DNA from: Streptomyces sp. DH41 | GTDB taxonomy: Bacteria; Actinomycetota; Actinomycetes; Streptomycetales; Streptomycetaceae | Assembly (NCBI RefSeq): GCF_029813785.1 | Contig: NZ_JARVKY010000005.1 | Coordinates: 62,001-126,000, forward strand | Length of the DNA stretch: 64,000 bases | Reading direction: 5' to 3' | Shown here: positions 17,158 to 26,021 of the stretch, one piece after another | Position numbering within the stretch: position 1 is the stretch's first letter | Layout: each line of letters begins with the position of its first letter | The notes under the pieces: generated by a model | The model's database searches: none | What the model saw: only the letters and a program-made list of their open reading frames with translations | Told to the model about the DNA's origin: nothing | Made by a program: the position numbers and the translations under genes

Positions 17158-17951
17158 GTGCGGACTGCCTTTCGGTTCGGGGCGCCGGGCAGGACGGTGG
17201 ACCAGCCGCCGTCCACGACCAGGTTGGCGCCGGTGATGTAGGCGGCCTCGTCGGAGGCCAGGAAGACGGCCGCGTTGACGACGTCGTCGGGGTGGCCCAG
17301 CCGCCCGAGCGGGATGTGGCCGGAGATGTCGCTCATCGGGTGGTCGTCGGCGAGCAGGTTGTCGCGCGAGCCCTTGGTGTCGATCATCCCGGGGCTCACG
17401 CAGTTCACCCGGACGCCGTGCGGTGCTCCCTCGGCGGCGAGTTGGCGGGTGAGCGCGATGACGGCGCCCTTCGACGCCGAATGGGCCGTCCGGTGGTTGG
17501 TGAGGGAACCGGTGAGTCCCGCGGTCGAGCCGACGGTCAGGACGCAGCCGCGGCTGCGCACCAGGTGCGGCCAGGCCGCCCGCACGGTCAGCCACACCGA
17601 GTCCAGCTCGGCCCGCATGGTGAACGCGAAGTCCTCGTACGGCTGGCTGTCGATCGGGCCGAACCGCACGGCGCCCGCGTTGGCATACACGATGTCGACG
17701 CCGCCGAACGCGTCCACCGCCTCGTCCACCCAGGCACGGACGGACTGCTCGTCGGTGACGTCGAGCGGGCCGGGGGTGAGGGCGGTGCCGCCCTCGCGGG
17801 CGATGAGGCGCTGGGTCTCGACGGCTTCCTCGTGCAGCAGGTCACCGCCGACCACGAGGGCGCCCTCGGCGGCGAACCGCAGCGCGGCGGCCCGGCCCTG
17901 GCCGCGCGCGGTCCCCGAGATCAGCGCCACCTTGCCTTCCAGCCGCTTCAC
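17154..17951 (-). CDS. SDR oxidoreductase with altered active site
   Basis: A 265-residue classical short-chain dehydrogenase. The cofactor loop is SGTARGQGR (residues 12-20), NAG is at 91-93 and the catalytic Ser region is VGSTAG. The family YxxxK pair reads HSASK: His157 takes the place of the catalytic Tyr, with Lys161 conserved. The codon is CAT, so this is not a reading ambiguity. It may be inactive or use another acid. It starts at GTG 17951, overlapping the previous SDR stop by four bases, after a GGGAGGGAG ribosome site. Confidence 0.92.
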   Translation of the reverse strand: MKRLEGKVALISGTARGQGRAAALRFAAEGALVVGGDLLHEEAVETQRLIAREGGTALTPGPLDVTDEQSVRAWVDEAVDAFGGVDIVYANAGAVRFGPIDSQPYEDFAFTMRAELDSVWLTVRAAWPHLVRSRGCVLTVGSTAGLTGSLTNHRTAHSASKGAVIALTRQLAAEGAPHGVRVNCVSPGMIDTKGSRDNLLADDHPMSDISGHIPLGRLGHPDDVVNAAVFLASDEAAYITGANLVVDGGWSTVLPGAPNRKAVRT

Positions 17952-18700
17952 AGCGCTCCCTCCCGCAGGGCGTCGGAGACGGACTTGACGCCGCCGTGCG
18001 CGGTCATGCCGCCGTCCACCGGGATCTCCGCGCCGCTGATGAACGACGCGTCGTCGGACAGCAGGAACACGACCAGCGGCGCCACCTCGCCGACGGAGCC
18101 GGTGCGGCCCAGCGGCGTCTCCCGGATGTTGGCCTCGCGGAAGGCGGGCGCGGCGGAGGCGGTCATCTCCGTCTCGATGTAGCCGGGGTGGATCGTGTTG
18201 ACGCGGCTGCCGCGCGGGCCCAGCTCCAGGGCGGCGGTCTTCGACAGGCCGCGCAGCGCCCACTTGCTCGTGGTGTAGGCGACCGGGTAGTGCGCGGTGA
18301 GGGCCGCCGAGGAGCCGACGTTGACGACCGAGGAGCCCGGCGGCATGAGGGGAGCCAGGTGCTGGATGCCGAGGAGCGGGCCGGTGACGTTGACCGCGTG
18401 GACGCGGGTCATGTCCTCGGGGCGTACGTCGCCGAGGCGGGCCCGCCAGGTGATGCCGGCGTTGTTGACGAGGCCGTGCACCTGCCCGTACGCCTCCCGC
18501 AGCTCGGCGGCGAGTGCGGCCCAGTCCTGCTCGCGGGTGACGTCCAGGCGCCGGCAGCCCGGCGCTTCGGTGGCGTCGGTGGCGATGACCCGGGCGCCCT
18601 CGCGGGTGAGGGCCTCGGCCTCGGCGGCGCCCTGGCCGCGGGCGGCGCCGGTGACGACGACGACCTTGCCGAGCAGCCTCTTGGGGTGCAGGCCGCTCAT
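17948..18700 (-). CDS. SDR-family oxidoreductase
   Basis: A 250-residue short-chain dehydrogenase/reductase with all standard parts: VVTGAARGQG (residues 15-24), NNAG (79-82), catalytic Ser130/131, Tyr142 and Lys146 in AYTTSKWAL, and the C-terminal DGGMT. It would oxidise a hydroxyl to a ketone or the reverse using NAD(P). It overlaps both neighbours by four bases. In the operon it may supply the 3-oxo acid used by the CoA-transferase. It is a paralogue of the next gene, which lacks the Tyr. Confidence 0.93.
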   Translation of the reverse strand: MSGLHPKRLLGKVVVVTGAARGQGAAEAEALTREGARVIATDATEAPGCRRLDVTREQDWAALAAELREAYGQVHGLVNNAGITWRARLGDVRPEDMTRVHAVNVTGPLLGIQHLAPLMPPGSSVVNVGSSAALTAHYPVAYTTSKWALRGLSKTAALELGPRGSRVNTIHPGYIETEMTASAAPAFREANIRETPLGRTGSVGEVAPLVVFLLSDDASFISGAEIPVDGGMTAHGGVKSVSDALREGAL

Positions 18701-19668
18701 GGCCGCTCCCGGGAGCGGCGCCGGCCGACGGGCAGCGGGACGGGCTCGACGCCGGGGACGACGGTGGTGGTGAGGGTGCCGAGGCCCTCGACGGTGAGGG
18801 TGACGGTGTCGCCGGGCTTCAGCGGGGGTGGGGTCTGCTCGCCGCGCCGGCCCCAGAGTTCGGCGAGGCAGCCGCCGTTGCCGCAGGTGCCCGAGCCGAG
18901 GACGTCGCCGGGGACGACGCGGGTGCCGCGGGAGGCGTAGGCGGTCATCTCCTCGAACGTCCAGCTCATGTTGGACAGCAGGTCCTCGCCGACCTTCTCG
19001 CCGTTGACCTCGGCGGTCAGGGCCAGGCGCAGGAATCCTTCGCAGTCCCGGTAGGGCTCCAACTCGTCGGCGGTGACCAGGTACGGGCCGAGGGTGGTGG
19101 CGGTGTCCTTGCCCTTGCACGGGCCAAGGCCCACCTTCATCTCCGCGCCCTGGAGGTCACGCGCGGACCAGTCGTTGAACACGGTGTAGCCGACGATGTG
19201 GTCGCGGGCCTGTGCGGCGGTGAGGTCGCGGCCCTCCCGGCCGACCACGGCGCCCACTTCGAGTTCGAAGTCGAGCACCGCCGAACCGGGGGGTACGGGG
19301 ATGCCGTCCCCGGGGCCGTAGATCGCATGCGGGTTGGTGAAGTAGAAGGTCGGGGCCGCGTACCACTGCTCGGGGACGCCGCCGGTTCCCTCCACGGACC
19401 GGCGCACCCCTTCCACGTGCTCCTCGAAGGTCACGAAGTCCCGTACGGACGCGGGCTGCAGCGGAGGCAGCAACCGGACCTGGGAGACGTGCGGGCCGGG
19501 GGGCACGTCGAGGGCCGCGGCGCCGGCGGCGAGCAACCCGGGGAGCCCGTCGGTCCGCTGGATCAGTGCGGTGAGCGAGGTGACGCCCGGCAGGGGGAAG
19601 AGGGTGCCGTCCTCTTCCACGACCGCCACCCGGTGGTGGTGTCGGTGTTCGTATGCGGCGAAACGCAT
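18697..19668 (-). CDS. FAH-family hydrolase (second copy)
   Basis: A 323-residue protein of the fumarylacetoacetate hydrolase fold. It has RDFVTFEEHV, PTFYFTNPHAIYGPGD, the metal-binding AVLDFELEVGAVVGREG and VVPGDVLGSGTCGNG. This pattern is closer to the fumarylacetoacetate hydrolase-like branch than to the gentisate-pathway FAH at 12.4 kb. It likely cleaves a carbon-carbon bond in a 1,3-diketone formed after ring cleavage. ATG 19668 is the start; its stop overlaps the SDR start by four bases. Confidence 0.92.
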   Translation of the reverse strand: MRFAAYEHRHHHRVAVVEEDGTLFPLPGVTSLTALIQRTDGLPGLLAAGAAALDVPPGPHVSQVRLLPPLQPASVRDFVTFEEHVEGVRRSVEGTGGVPEQWYAAPTFYFTNPHAIYGPGDGIPVPPGSAVLDFELEVGAVVGREGRDLTAAQARDHIVGYTVFNDWSARDLQGAEMKVGLGPCKGKDTATTLGPYLVTADELEPYRDCEGFLRLALTAEVNGEKVGEDLLSNMSWTFEEMTAYASRGTRVVPGDVLGSGTCGNGGCLAELWGRRGEQTPPPLKPGDTVTLTVEGLGTLTTTVVPGVEPVPLPVGRRRSRERP

Positions 19669-19691
19669 GGTGCGGCTCCAGCGGAGTGTGA

Positions 19692-20759
19692 TCAGGAGAG
19701 GGGGATGCGCATGAGGTCGTGACCCACGGTGACGCGGCCCCGGTAGCCGGCCGCGCGGGCGGAGGCACGGGCCGCCGCGCCCCACTCGCGGTCGGAGAAC
19801 TGGGCCGGGTCGGCCGGCGCGAGGTGGCTGAGGACCACCTGGCGCGCCCCCGCGGCGGCGGCGATGGTGCCCACCTCGGCGACGTCGGTGTGCACCTCGC
19901 GCATGTGGTCGACGAGGGGAGCGGGCATGCCCTGCCCCTCGAACCACGCGACGTCGACGGCCTCGTGGACCAGCAGGTCGCAGCCGCGGGCCAGCGCGAT
20001 CAGGTCGTCGCTGCGGCTGGTGTCGCCGGAGAAGACGACGGAACCGTCCGCGGTGTCGAACCGGTACGCGTACGAGGGGGACATGTTGCCGTGCGGGACC
20101 CGGGTCGCCGTCACCTTCACGGTGGCGGTCTCCAGGACGGTCACCACCGTGCCGGGCCGCGCCGACAGCTCGGTCACGTCGAGCATGGACACGGGGTCGA
20201 TGCCGAAGCCCCCGGCGACGAAGGCGTTGGTGGAGGCGGCGAAGGTGGCGTTCGCGCGCCGGGTGGTCTCGGCGATGCCGGGCGCGGGCTGCTCGGGGGT
20301 GACGGGACCCGAGGTGACCGTGTCGCTCGGTCCAGGACCCCACACCCGTACTGTGCCGCCGAACCCCGGCTGGGGCGGCATGACGCCGGCGCACAGCAGC
20401 GGGAAGTCGAAGTAGTCGACGATGTGGTCGGCGTGCAGGTGGGTGAGGAAGATTCCCTTGAGCGACGGCATCGACAGTCCCGCCCGCAGGTACTGGGTCA
20501 CGGCGCCCCGGCCGCAGTCCACCAGGTAGATGTCGGTGCCGACCGACACGGCGGAGGCGATGCCCATGCGCTCGCCGTACGGCGGGGGGCCGCCCGCCGT
20601 GCCCAGCAGGTGCACGACCGTGCCCTTTCCCGGCCGGGACTTGTCGCGTGGCTCGGCGCGGGGCGCGGCGGCGGCCTGCGGGGTGACGGCGAGCGCGGTG
20701 GCGGCCGCGCCGCCGGCCAGCAGGCCGCGACGGGACAGCGGGGTCGTGCGAGGGGTCAT
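19692..20759 (-). CDS. Tat-exported metallo-beta-lactamase-fold hydrolase
   Basis: A 355-residue metallo-hydrolase. The N-terminus has a twin-arginine signal (SRRGLLAGG at residues 9-17) and an alanine-rich stretch ending near AAAAPRA. The zinc motif THLHADH is at residues 106-112 and later ligands appear in VPHGN, SGDTSRSDD and LSHL. It is related to RNase Z/arylsulfatase-like hydrolases rather than true beta-lactamases. An exported enzyme in the middle of a cytoplasmic catabolic operon is odd. It may hydrolyse an ester or lactone before uptake. Confidence 0.9.
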   Translation of the reverse strand: MTPRTTPLSRRGLLAGGAAATALAVTPQAAAAPRAEPRDKSRPGKGTVVHLLGTAGGPPPYGERMGIASAVSVGTDIYLVDCGRGAVTQYLRAGLSMPSLKGIFLTHLHADHIVDYFDFPLLCAGVMPPQPGFGGTVRVWGPGPSDTVTSGPVTPEQPAPGIAETTRRANATFAASTNAFVAGGFGIDPVSMLDVTELSARPGTVVTVLETATVKVTATRVPHGNMSPSYAYRFDTADGSVVFSGDTSRSDDLIALARGCDLLVHEAVDVAWFEGQGMPAPLVDHMREVHTDVAEVGTIAAAAGARQVVLSHLAPADPAQFSDREWGAAARASARAAGYRGRVTVGHDLMRIPLS

Positions 20760-20893
20760 CGGGGCGGTTCCTTCGATCGTCGTTGATGCAGGAGCCGTGG
20801 GGGGTGAGGAAGGGGGCGAGCGGGGCCGGGGATGCGACGGCGGGAGTCAGGGCGCGGACGCCGACGCCGCGTCCCCGGCGTACGGGGAGCGGG

Positions 20894-21826
20894 TCAGACC
20901 GGCGGGGCGACGAACACGCCGCGGTCGGGGTCGTTGAAGGACTCCTTGGCGACGAGTTCGTTCATGGGATTGGCGGTGCCCCACTGGTCGGTGACCTCGG
21001 GCTGGGAGAAGTCGTAGACGTGGGGGTGCCAGGTGTCTTCGTCCAGGTTCTCCAGCTCGGTGGTGTACTCGACGGTGTTGCCGTGCGGGTCGAGGAAGTA
21101 CGTGAACGTGTTGTCGCCGGCCATGTGCCGTCCGGGGCCCCAGATCTTCTTGAAGCCCGCCCGGATGACGCGCCCGGAACCGCGCATGTACTCGTCGATG
21201 CCGCGCATCTCGAAGGAGACGTGGTGCAGGGCGGTGTGCGGGCCCTGCGCGATGGCCATGGAGTGGTGCTGGCTGCTGATCCGCATGAAGTGCATGACCT
21301 CGCCCATGTGCGGCGAGCTGAGCGTGTCGGAGAGGGCGAAGCCGAGGTGGCGCTCGTACCACTCGCGGGTGCGGTTCAGGTCGGGGCTGTTGAGGACGAC
21401 GTGGGAGAGCTTGACCGGGATGGACTCCTTCTCCTCGATCCTGCGGTGCCGGCGGACCTCGACGTCGGCGGAGACCTCGATGGTGCGTCCGTCGACGTCG
21501 AAGAAGCGGAAGCCGTAGCCGCCGCCGGGGGTGTCGACCTTGCCCGGCTGGGAGATCAACTGCACGCCGCCCGCGAGGAGTTGCTCGGCGAGGGTGTCGA
21601 CGTCCGCGGCGGACGCGGCACCGTAGGAGACGAGGTCGAGGCGCTTCTCCTCGGCCTTGCGGAGCCGGACGACGTACTGCTCGGGGGAGCCCTCGGCGGC
21701 CAGGAAGGAGATGCCGGAGTCCTCGGCGACCTTGGTCAGGCCCCAGACGCCGGAGTAGAAGTCGAGCTGCTTGTCGTAGTCGGGCACGGCGAGGTCGACG
21801 TGCCGCAGGTGGGTGAGCAGGCGCAT
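20894..21826 (-). CDS. Extradiol ring-cleavage dioxygenase (VOC fold)
   Basis: A 310-residue type I extradiol dioxygenase with two vicinal-oxygen-chelate repeats. The iron triad of the family is visible in the second repeat: His142 in SHVVLNSPD, His202 in LHHVSFEM and Glu253 in NTVEYTTE. It would insert oxygen next to a catechol-type diol, the meta-cleavage step of the operon. AAGGA lies before ATG 21826. It sits five bases after the amidohydrolase and shares the operon with a flavin hydroxylase that could make its diol substrate, as with FdeE and FdeC of naringenin breakdown. Confidence 0.92.
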   Translation of the reverse strand: MRLLTHLRHVDLAVPDYDKQLDFYSGVWGLTKVAEDSGISFLAAEGSPEQYVVRLRKAEEKRLDLVSYGAASAADVDTLAEQLLAGGVQLISQPGKVDTPGGGYGFRFFDVDGRTIEVSADVEVRRHRRIEEKESIPVKLSHVVLNSPDLNRTREWYERHLGFALSDTLSSPHMGEVMHFMRISSQHHSMAIAQGPHTALHHVSFEMRGIDEYMRGSGRVIRAGFKKIWGPGRHMAGDNTFTYFLDPHGNTVEYTTELENLDEDTWHPHVYDFSQPEVTDQWGTANPMNELVAKESFNDPDRGVFVAPPV

Positions 21827-21831
21827 GATGA

Positions 21832-22866
21832 TCAGTCCTTCCGGAGGAGGGCGGCGGCGTTGCCGCCCCGGACGGCGTGGAAGTCGGCGTCGGACAGGTC
21901 CGCGGCGCGCAGGGCGCCGACCGGGTCCTCGGTGCCCATGTCGAAGGGGAAGTCGGAGCCGAGCAGGACGCGGTCCGCTCCGGCGACCCGGATCAGCTCG
22001 CGCAGGACGTGCGGGTCGTGGACGAGCGAGTCGAAGTACAGCCGCTTCAGGTAGCTGCTGGGCGGGTGCGCGCAGCCCGCGCCCGCGTCGGAGCGGGCCG
22101 ACCAGGCGTGGTCGGAGCGGCCGATGTGGGTGGGCAGGTACCCGCCGCCGTGCGCGGCGATCAGCGTCAGCCCCGGGTGGCGGTCGAGCACCCCGGAGAA
22201 GATCAGGTGGGACAGCGCGACGGCGTTCTCGGTGGGCTGTCCGACCGTGTTGGACAGGTACCACCGGTCCAGCCGCTCGTCCAGGGTGCAGCCGAAGGGG
22301 TGCAGGAAGACGAGCGCGCCGGTTTCCCCGGCCCGGGACCAGAAGGGCTCGTACGCCGGGTCGGACAGCTCCCGGCCGGGGGCGTGACTGGAGATCTCCA
22401 CCCCGGCCAGGCCCTGTTCCAGGGCGTGGTCCAGGGCGCGGACCGCCTGTTCCGGGTGTTGGAGCGGGGCCAGGCCGAGTCCGCGCAGCCGCTCGGGGGA
22501 GGCCGAACAGTGCGCGGCCGTGGCCTCGTTGGCGAGCCGGTACAGCTTCTCGGCGGTGTCCTCGTCGGCCCAGTAGTGATAGTGCGAGGGGGAGGGGCTG
22601 ACCAGCTGCACGTCCACGCCCTGGGCGTCCATCGCGGCCAGGCGCACGGCGGCGTCGGTCAGCCGCGGGATGCGCTCGCGGACCATGGGGCCGCTGACGG
22701 CGAGGGCGGCGGGGCCGTTGCGGCGGGCGTCCAGCTCCTTGGCCTCGGCGTGGCCGGGCAGGCCGGCGACGAGCGCCTCGACCTCGGGCAGCAGGACATG
22801 GGCGTGCACGTCGATGGTGGGCGCGTTCGCCGCGGTCACGGCGGTGGGCGCGTTCTCGGCGGTCAC
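21832..22866 (-). CDS. ACMSD-like amidohydrolase/decarboxylase
   Basis: A 344-residue TIM-barrel metal hydrolase of the amidohydrolase 2 family that includes ACMSD and related decarboxylases. It has the N-terminal metal motif IDVHAHVLLP (His21, His23), later LIAAHGGGYLP and the C-terminal GSDFPFD. These enzymes decarboxylate or hydrolyse ring-cleavage products or hydroxybenzoates. Its ATG at 22866 overlaps the monooxygenase stop by four bases, so it is tightly coupled to the hydroxylation and cleavage steps. Confidence 0.92.
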   Translation of the reverse strand: MTAENAPTAVTAANAPTIDVHAHVLLPEVEALVAGLPGHAEAKELDARRNGPAALAVSGPMVRERIPRLTDAAVRLAAMDAQGVDVQLVSPSPSHYHYWADEDTAEKLYRLANEATAAHCSASPERLRGLGLAPLQHPEQAVRALDHALEQGLAGVEISSHAPGRELSDPAYEPFWSRAGETGALVFLHPFGCTLDERLDRWYLSNTVGQPTENAVALSHLIFSGVLDRHPGLTLIAAHGGGYLPTHIGRSDHAWSARSDAGAGCAHPPSSYLKRLYFDSLVHDPHVLRELIRVAGADRVLLGSDFPFDMGTEDPVGALRAADLSDADFHAVRGGNAAALLRKD

Positions 22867-23993
22867 GGCAACTCCCGGAGCAGGGTCATGGTGCGGCCCA
22901 TCAGGCCGGGCACATCAGCGTCGCGCACCCCGTCGAGCTGCCACTGCCCGATCTGTACGGACGCCTCCACGACCGGGCGGACGCGGGTGATCCGCCGCTC
23001 GTAGTACGCCTGGAACAGCGCGTCGTCCCAGTCGTCGGTCCCGGTCAGCATCTGCGCGAGCACCCAGGCGTCCTCCAGGGACAGTGCGGCGCCCTGGGCA
23101 AGGGTGGGCGGGCAGCAGTGTGCGGCGTCGCCGACGAGGACGACCCGGCCGCGGTGCCAGGAGCCCTCGACCAGCAGCCGGTCGAACCAGGTGTAGTTGA
23201 CCTTCGCCGGGTCGGTGATGTGCTCGGTGATCTCCGGCCAGTGGCCGCCGTAGGAGGAGGTCAGGCGCCGCATCTCGTCGGCGTACGACTCCGGCGGGAT
23301 CGACGCGCGGTCACGGTTGGCCTCTACGACGTACGCGTACAGGGTGGTCTCGCTGGTGGGGCAGTAGCCGGCGATGTAGGCCGGGCCGCCGTAGGCGAGG
23401 TCGGTACGGACGACGCCCGCCGGACGCGGGGCGGCGATGCGCCAGATGGCCATGCCGGTCGGTTCCGGCTTGTCGGTGATGCCGATCGCGGCGCGGGTGG
23501 CGGAGCCGAGGCCGTCGGCGGCGACCACGACGTCGTAGCGGTGCTCGGTGCCGGCGCTGAGGCGCACGGCGACGCCGTCGGCGTCCTGGTCCAGGATCTC
23601 GGCGGTGGTGCCGAGGCGGACGGTGGCGCCGCTGGAGCGCACGGCGTCGATGAGGATCTGCTGGAGCCGGGGGCGCTGCATGCCGACGGTGGCGGGCAGG
23701 TCGTCGCCGCCGGTGCGCAGGTCGTCCTGGGCGTGCAGGACGGTGCCGTCGGGGGCGGTGATGCCGACCGAGCCGAAGCCGTATCCGGATGCCTCCACCT
23801 GCTTCCAGACGCCCAGTTCGCGCAGCACGCGCAGGGCGTTGCCCTGGAGGGTGATGCCGGAACCGGCCGTGGCGTTCCAGTCGTCCTTGGCCTCGATCAG
23901 GTCCACCGCGTACCCGGCGCGGCGCAGCAGGATCGTGACGGCATTGCCGGCCGCGCCCCCGCCGATCACCAGGACTTTACGGGCTTTGCTCAT
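22863..23993 (-). CDS. FAD-dependent aromatic monooxygenase
   Basis: A 376-residue single-component flavin hydroxylase. The FAD motif VIGGGAAGNAV is at residues 9-19, the DG motif is VVAADGLGSATR and the ribityl motif is VLVGDAAHCCPPTLAQGAAL. It would add a hydroxyl ortho to an existing phenol, making the diol for the extradiol dioxygenase two genes on. AAGGGAA precedes ATG 23993. By position and class it is the candidate counterpart of FdeE, the flavonoid 8-hydroxylase; this equivalence is inference. Confidence 0.91.
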   Translation of the reverse strand: MSKARKVLVIGGGAAGNAVTILLRRAGYAVDLIEAKDDWNATAGSGITLQGNALRVLRELGVWKQVEASGYGFGSVGITAPDGTVLHAQDDLRTGGDDLPATVGMQRPRLQQILIDAVRSSGATVRLGTTAEILDQDADGVAVRLSAGTEHRYDVVVAADGLGSATRAAIGITDKPEPTGMAIWRIAAPRPAGVVRTDLAYGGPAYIAGYCPTSETTLYAYVVEANRDRASIPPESYADEMRRLTSSYGGHWPEITEHITDPAKVNYTWFDRLLVEGSWHRGRVVLVGDAAHCCPPTLAQGAALSLEDAWVLAQMLTGTDDWDDALFQAYYERRITRVRPVVEASVQIGQWQLDGVRDADVPGLMGRTMTLLRELP

Positions 23994-24016
23994 GGGGAAT
24001 TCCCTTGTTCCGCTGG

Positions 24017-24979
24017 TTACTTGACGGCGATCGGGTTGACGGGTGAGCCGACGGCCCCGGTGATGGGCAGGGGTGCGGCGGTGAGCCAGAAGGCGTACTC
24101 CCCGTCGGCCGCGCAGTCGTCGGCGAGGGCGTCCAGGTCCCACATCTCGCCGATCAGCAGGCCGATGTGGGGGATGGCGACCTGATGCAGCGGCTGGAAG
24201 GCGTGCTCGAACTCGTTCGGGCGGACCTCGAAGCCCCAGGTGTCGGTGGCGATCGCGGCGATCCCGCTGCCGTGCAGCCAGCCGGCCGTGGTGAACGACA
24301 GCCCGGGCGCGGGCCCGCCGGCGTAGTCGCCCCAGCCGTCGCGGCGCACTCGGGCGAGCTGGCCGGTGCGGACGAGGACGATGTCGCCGCGGCCCACCCG
24401 CACACCGTGGGCCTCGGCGGTCGCGGCCAGGTGCTCCTCGGTGATCGCGAAGCCGTCCGGCAGCTCACCGTCGTCACCGACGATCCGGCCGACGTCCAGG
24501 AGCACTCCGCGTCCGGCGACGTGCGGGGCCATGTGCTCGATGCCGGTGACCTGGTCGCCGTCGGAGGTGACGACCTGCTCGGCCGGGCGTCCGTTCCACG
24601 CCTTGCCGTGGTCGAAGATGTGGCCGAGCCCGTCCCACTGGGTGGAGCACTGCAGCGGCATCGCTATGACGTCGTCGGCGCCGCCGATGCCGTGCGGCAG
24701 GCCCTGGTTGCCGAGGGCCGCGTCCGTGCCGGTGTCCAGCATGGTGTGCACCGGATTGGTGCGCTTGCGCCAGCCCTTCTGCGGGCCGTCGATGTCGAAG
24801 CGCTGGGACAGGGAGAAACTAGTACCCCGCCGTATCAGGGCGGCGCCCTCGCGGCGCTTGGCCTCGTCGAGGAAGTTGAGCGTGCCGAGCACGTCGTCCT
24901 CGCCCCAGCGGTTCCAGTTGGAGCACGCCTTCGCGGTCCGGGCGATCGAGCCCTCGGGGTCGGTGCGGTCCAGCGTCAT
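24017..24979 (-). CDS. Cyclase-family metal hydrolase
   Basis: A 320-residue protein of the cyclase family (relatives: kynurenine formamidase, isatin hydrolase). The metal region reads TQWDGLGHIFDHGKAWNG, the subfamily variant of the HxGTHxD motif. Such enzymes open cyclic amides, esters or lactones. GGCGGAGGCGG lies upstream of ATG 24979, whose ATGA overlaps the FAH stop; a further ATG at 25000 would add seven residues. In this operon it may hydrolyse a lactone or heterocycle. Confidence 0.9.
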   Translation of the reverse strand: MTLDRTDPEGSIARTAKACSNWNRWGEDDVLGTLNFLDEAKRREGAALIRRGTSFSLSQRFDIDGPQKGWRKRTNPVHTMLDTGTDAALGNQGLPHGIGGADDVIAMPLQCSTQWDGLGHIFDHGKAWNGRPAEQVVTSDGDQVTGIEHMAPHVAGRGVLLDVGRIVGDDGELPDGFAITEEHLAATAEAHGVRVGRGDIVLVRTGQLARVRRDGWGDYAGGPAPGLSFTTAGWLHGSGIAAIATDTWGFEVRPNEFEHAFQPLHQVAIPHIGLLIGEMWDLDALADDCAADGEYAFWLTAAPLPITGAVGSPVNPIAVK

Positions 24980-25977
24980 CGGGCCGCCTCCGCCACGCAT
25001 CGGGTGCGCTGGGCACCGAGCCCGGTGATGGAACCGTCCATGACGTCACCGTCGCGCAGCAGCCGGCCCCAGTGCATGCCGTTGCCCGCCGGGGAGCCGG
25101 TGAGTACCAGGTCACCGGGCAGGAGGCGGGCGGTCTGCGAGGCGTAGGAGACCATCCGCGCCACGCCGAAGATCATGTCCTTGGTCGACTCGTCCTGCAT
25201 GGTCTCGCCGTTGAGCTTCAGGGTGAGGCGCAGGTCGCCCGGGTTCGCGATCGAGGCGGTGGGCACGATCCAGGGTCCGAGCGGCGTGAAGCCCGGGGCG
25301 TTCTTGCTGCGCAGCCAGTCGGTCCCGATCTGCGGCATGTCCCGGCGGAAGACGGTGGCCCGGTCGGTCAGGTCGTTGGCGATCGTGTAGCCCGCGACGT
25401 GGCCCAGGGCCTCCTCGACGGACACCCGGTGGGCCGGGCGGCCGATCACCGCGGCCAGTTCCAGCTCCCAGTCGGGCTTCTTCGCCCAGGACGGCAGCAC
25501 GACGTCGTCGTAGGGACCGGTGATCGCGCTCGGCAGCCCGATGAACACGTACGGCAGATCCTCGGCGGCCCGCCGGTCCATGATCTCGGCTGCCTCCGCG
25601 CGCCGCTCCGCCTCCGGCCGGTCGTCACCGGGCGCGCGGTGCGCGACGTGCAGGTCGATGACGTGCTGCCGGTAGTTGGCGCCGGACTGGAACACCTGGC
25701 GCGGCTCGACCGGTGCGTGCACCCGGAAGTCCGCCAGGGGCGCGCGTCGTGGCGCGCTGTCGTCGGCCAGGGCCGTCAGCCGGGGCAGCACCGCCTCCCA
25801 GTCGTCCAGGAGGTCCCGCACGCTCAGGGCGGCGTCGTCCAGGGCGTCCCGCAGGTCGATCACCTGGGCGTCGGAGGTGACGAGAGCGGGGAAGGCGGCC
25901 CCGTCGAGGGCGGAAAGGGTGGCGAGGGCGAAGGGTCCGGCGAAGAGGGCGGACGCGGCTTCAGGTTTCACGGACAT
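24976..25977 (-). CDS. FAH-family hydrolase, first gene of operon
   Basis: A 333-residue FAH-fold hydrolase distinct from the other two in the window. It has QVFQSGANYRQHV, an insert rich in charged residues, the metal segment WELELAAVIGR and LLPGDLVLTGSPAGNG near the end. It is the promoter-proximal gene of the 11-gene operon and divergent from the LysR gene, with 127 bases between them carrying a NodD-box-like motif. It probably performs hydrolytic carbon-carbon cleavage of a ring-fission product. Confidence 0.92.
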   Translation of the reverse strand: MSVKPEAASALFAGPFALATLSALDGAAFPALVTSDAQVIDLRDALDDAALSVRDLLDDWEAVLPRLTALADDSAPRRAPLADFRVHAPVEPRQVFQSGANYRQHVIDLHVAHRAPGDDRPEAERRAEAAEIMDRRAAEDLPYVFIGLPSAITGPYDDVVLPSWAKKPDWELELAAVIGRPAHRVSVEEALGHVAGYTIANDLTDRATVFRRDMPQIGTDWLRSKNAPGFTPLGPWIVPTASIANPGDLRLTLKLNGETMQDESTKDMIFGVARMVSYASQTARLLPGDLVLTGSPAGNGMHWGRLLRDGDVMDGSITGLGAQRTRCVAEAAR

Positions 25978-26021
25978 GTCCTCCTGATTGCGATGGCACT
26001 AATCTGGACTCGCCACCCGCG

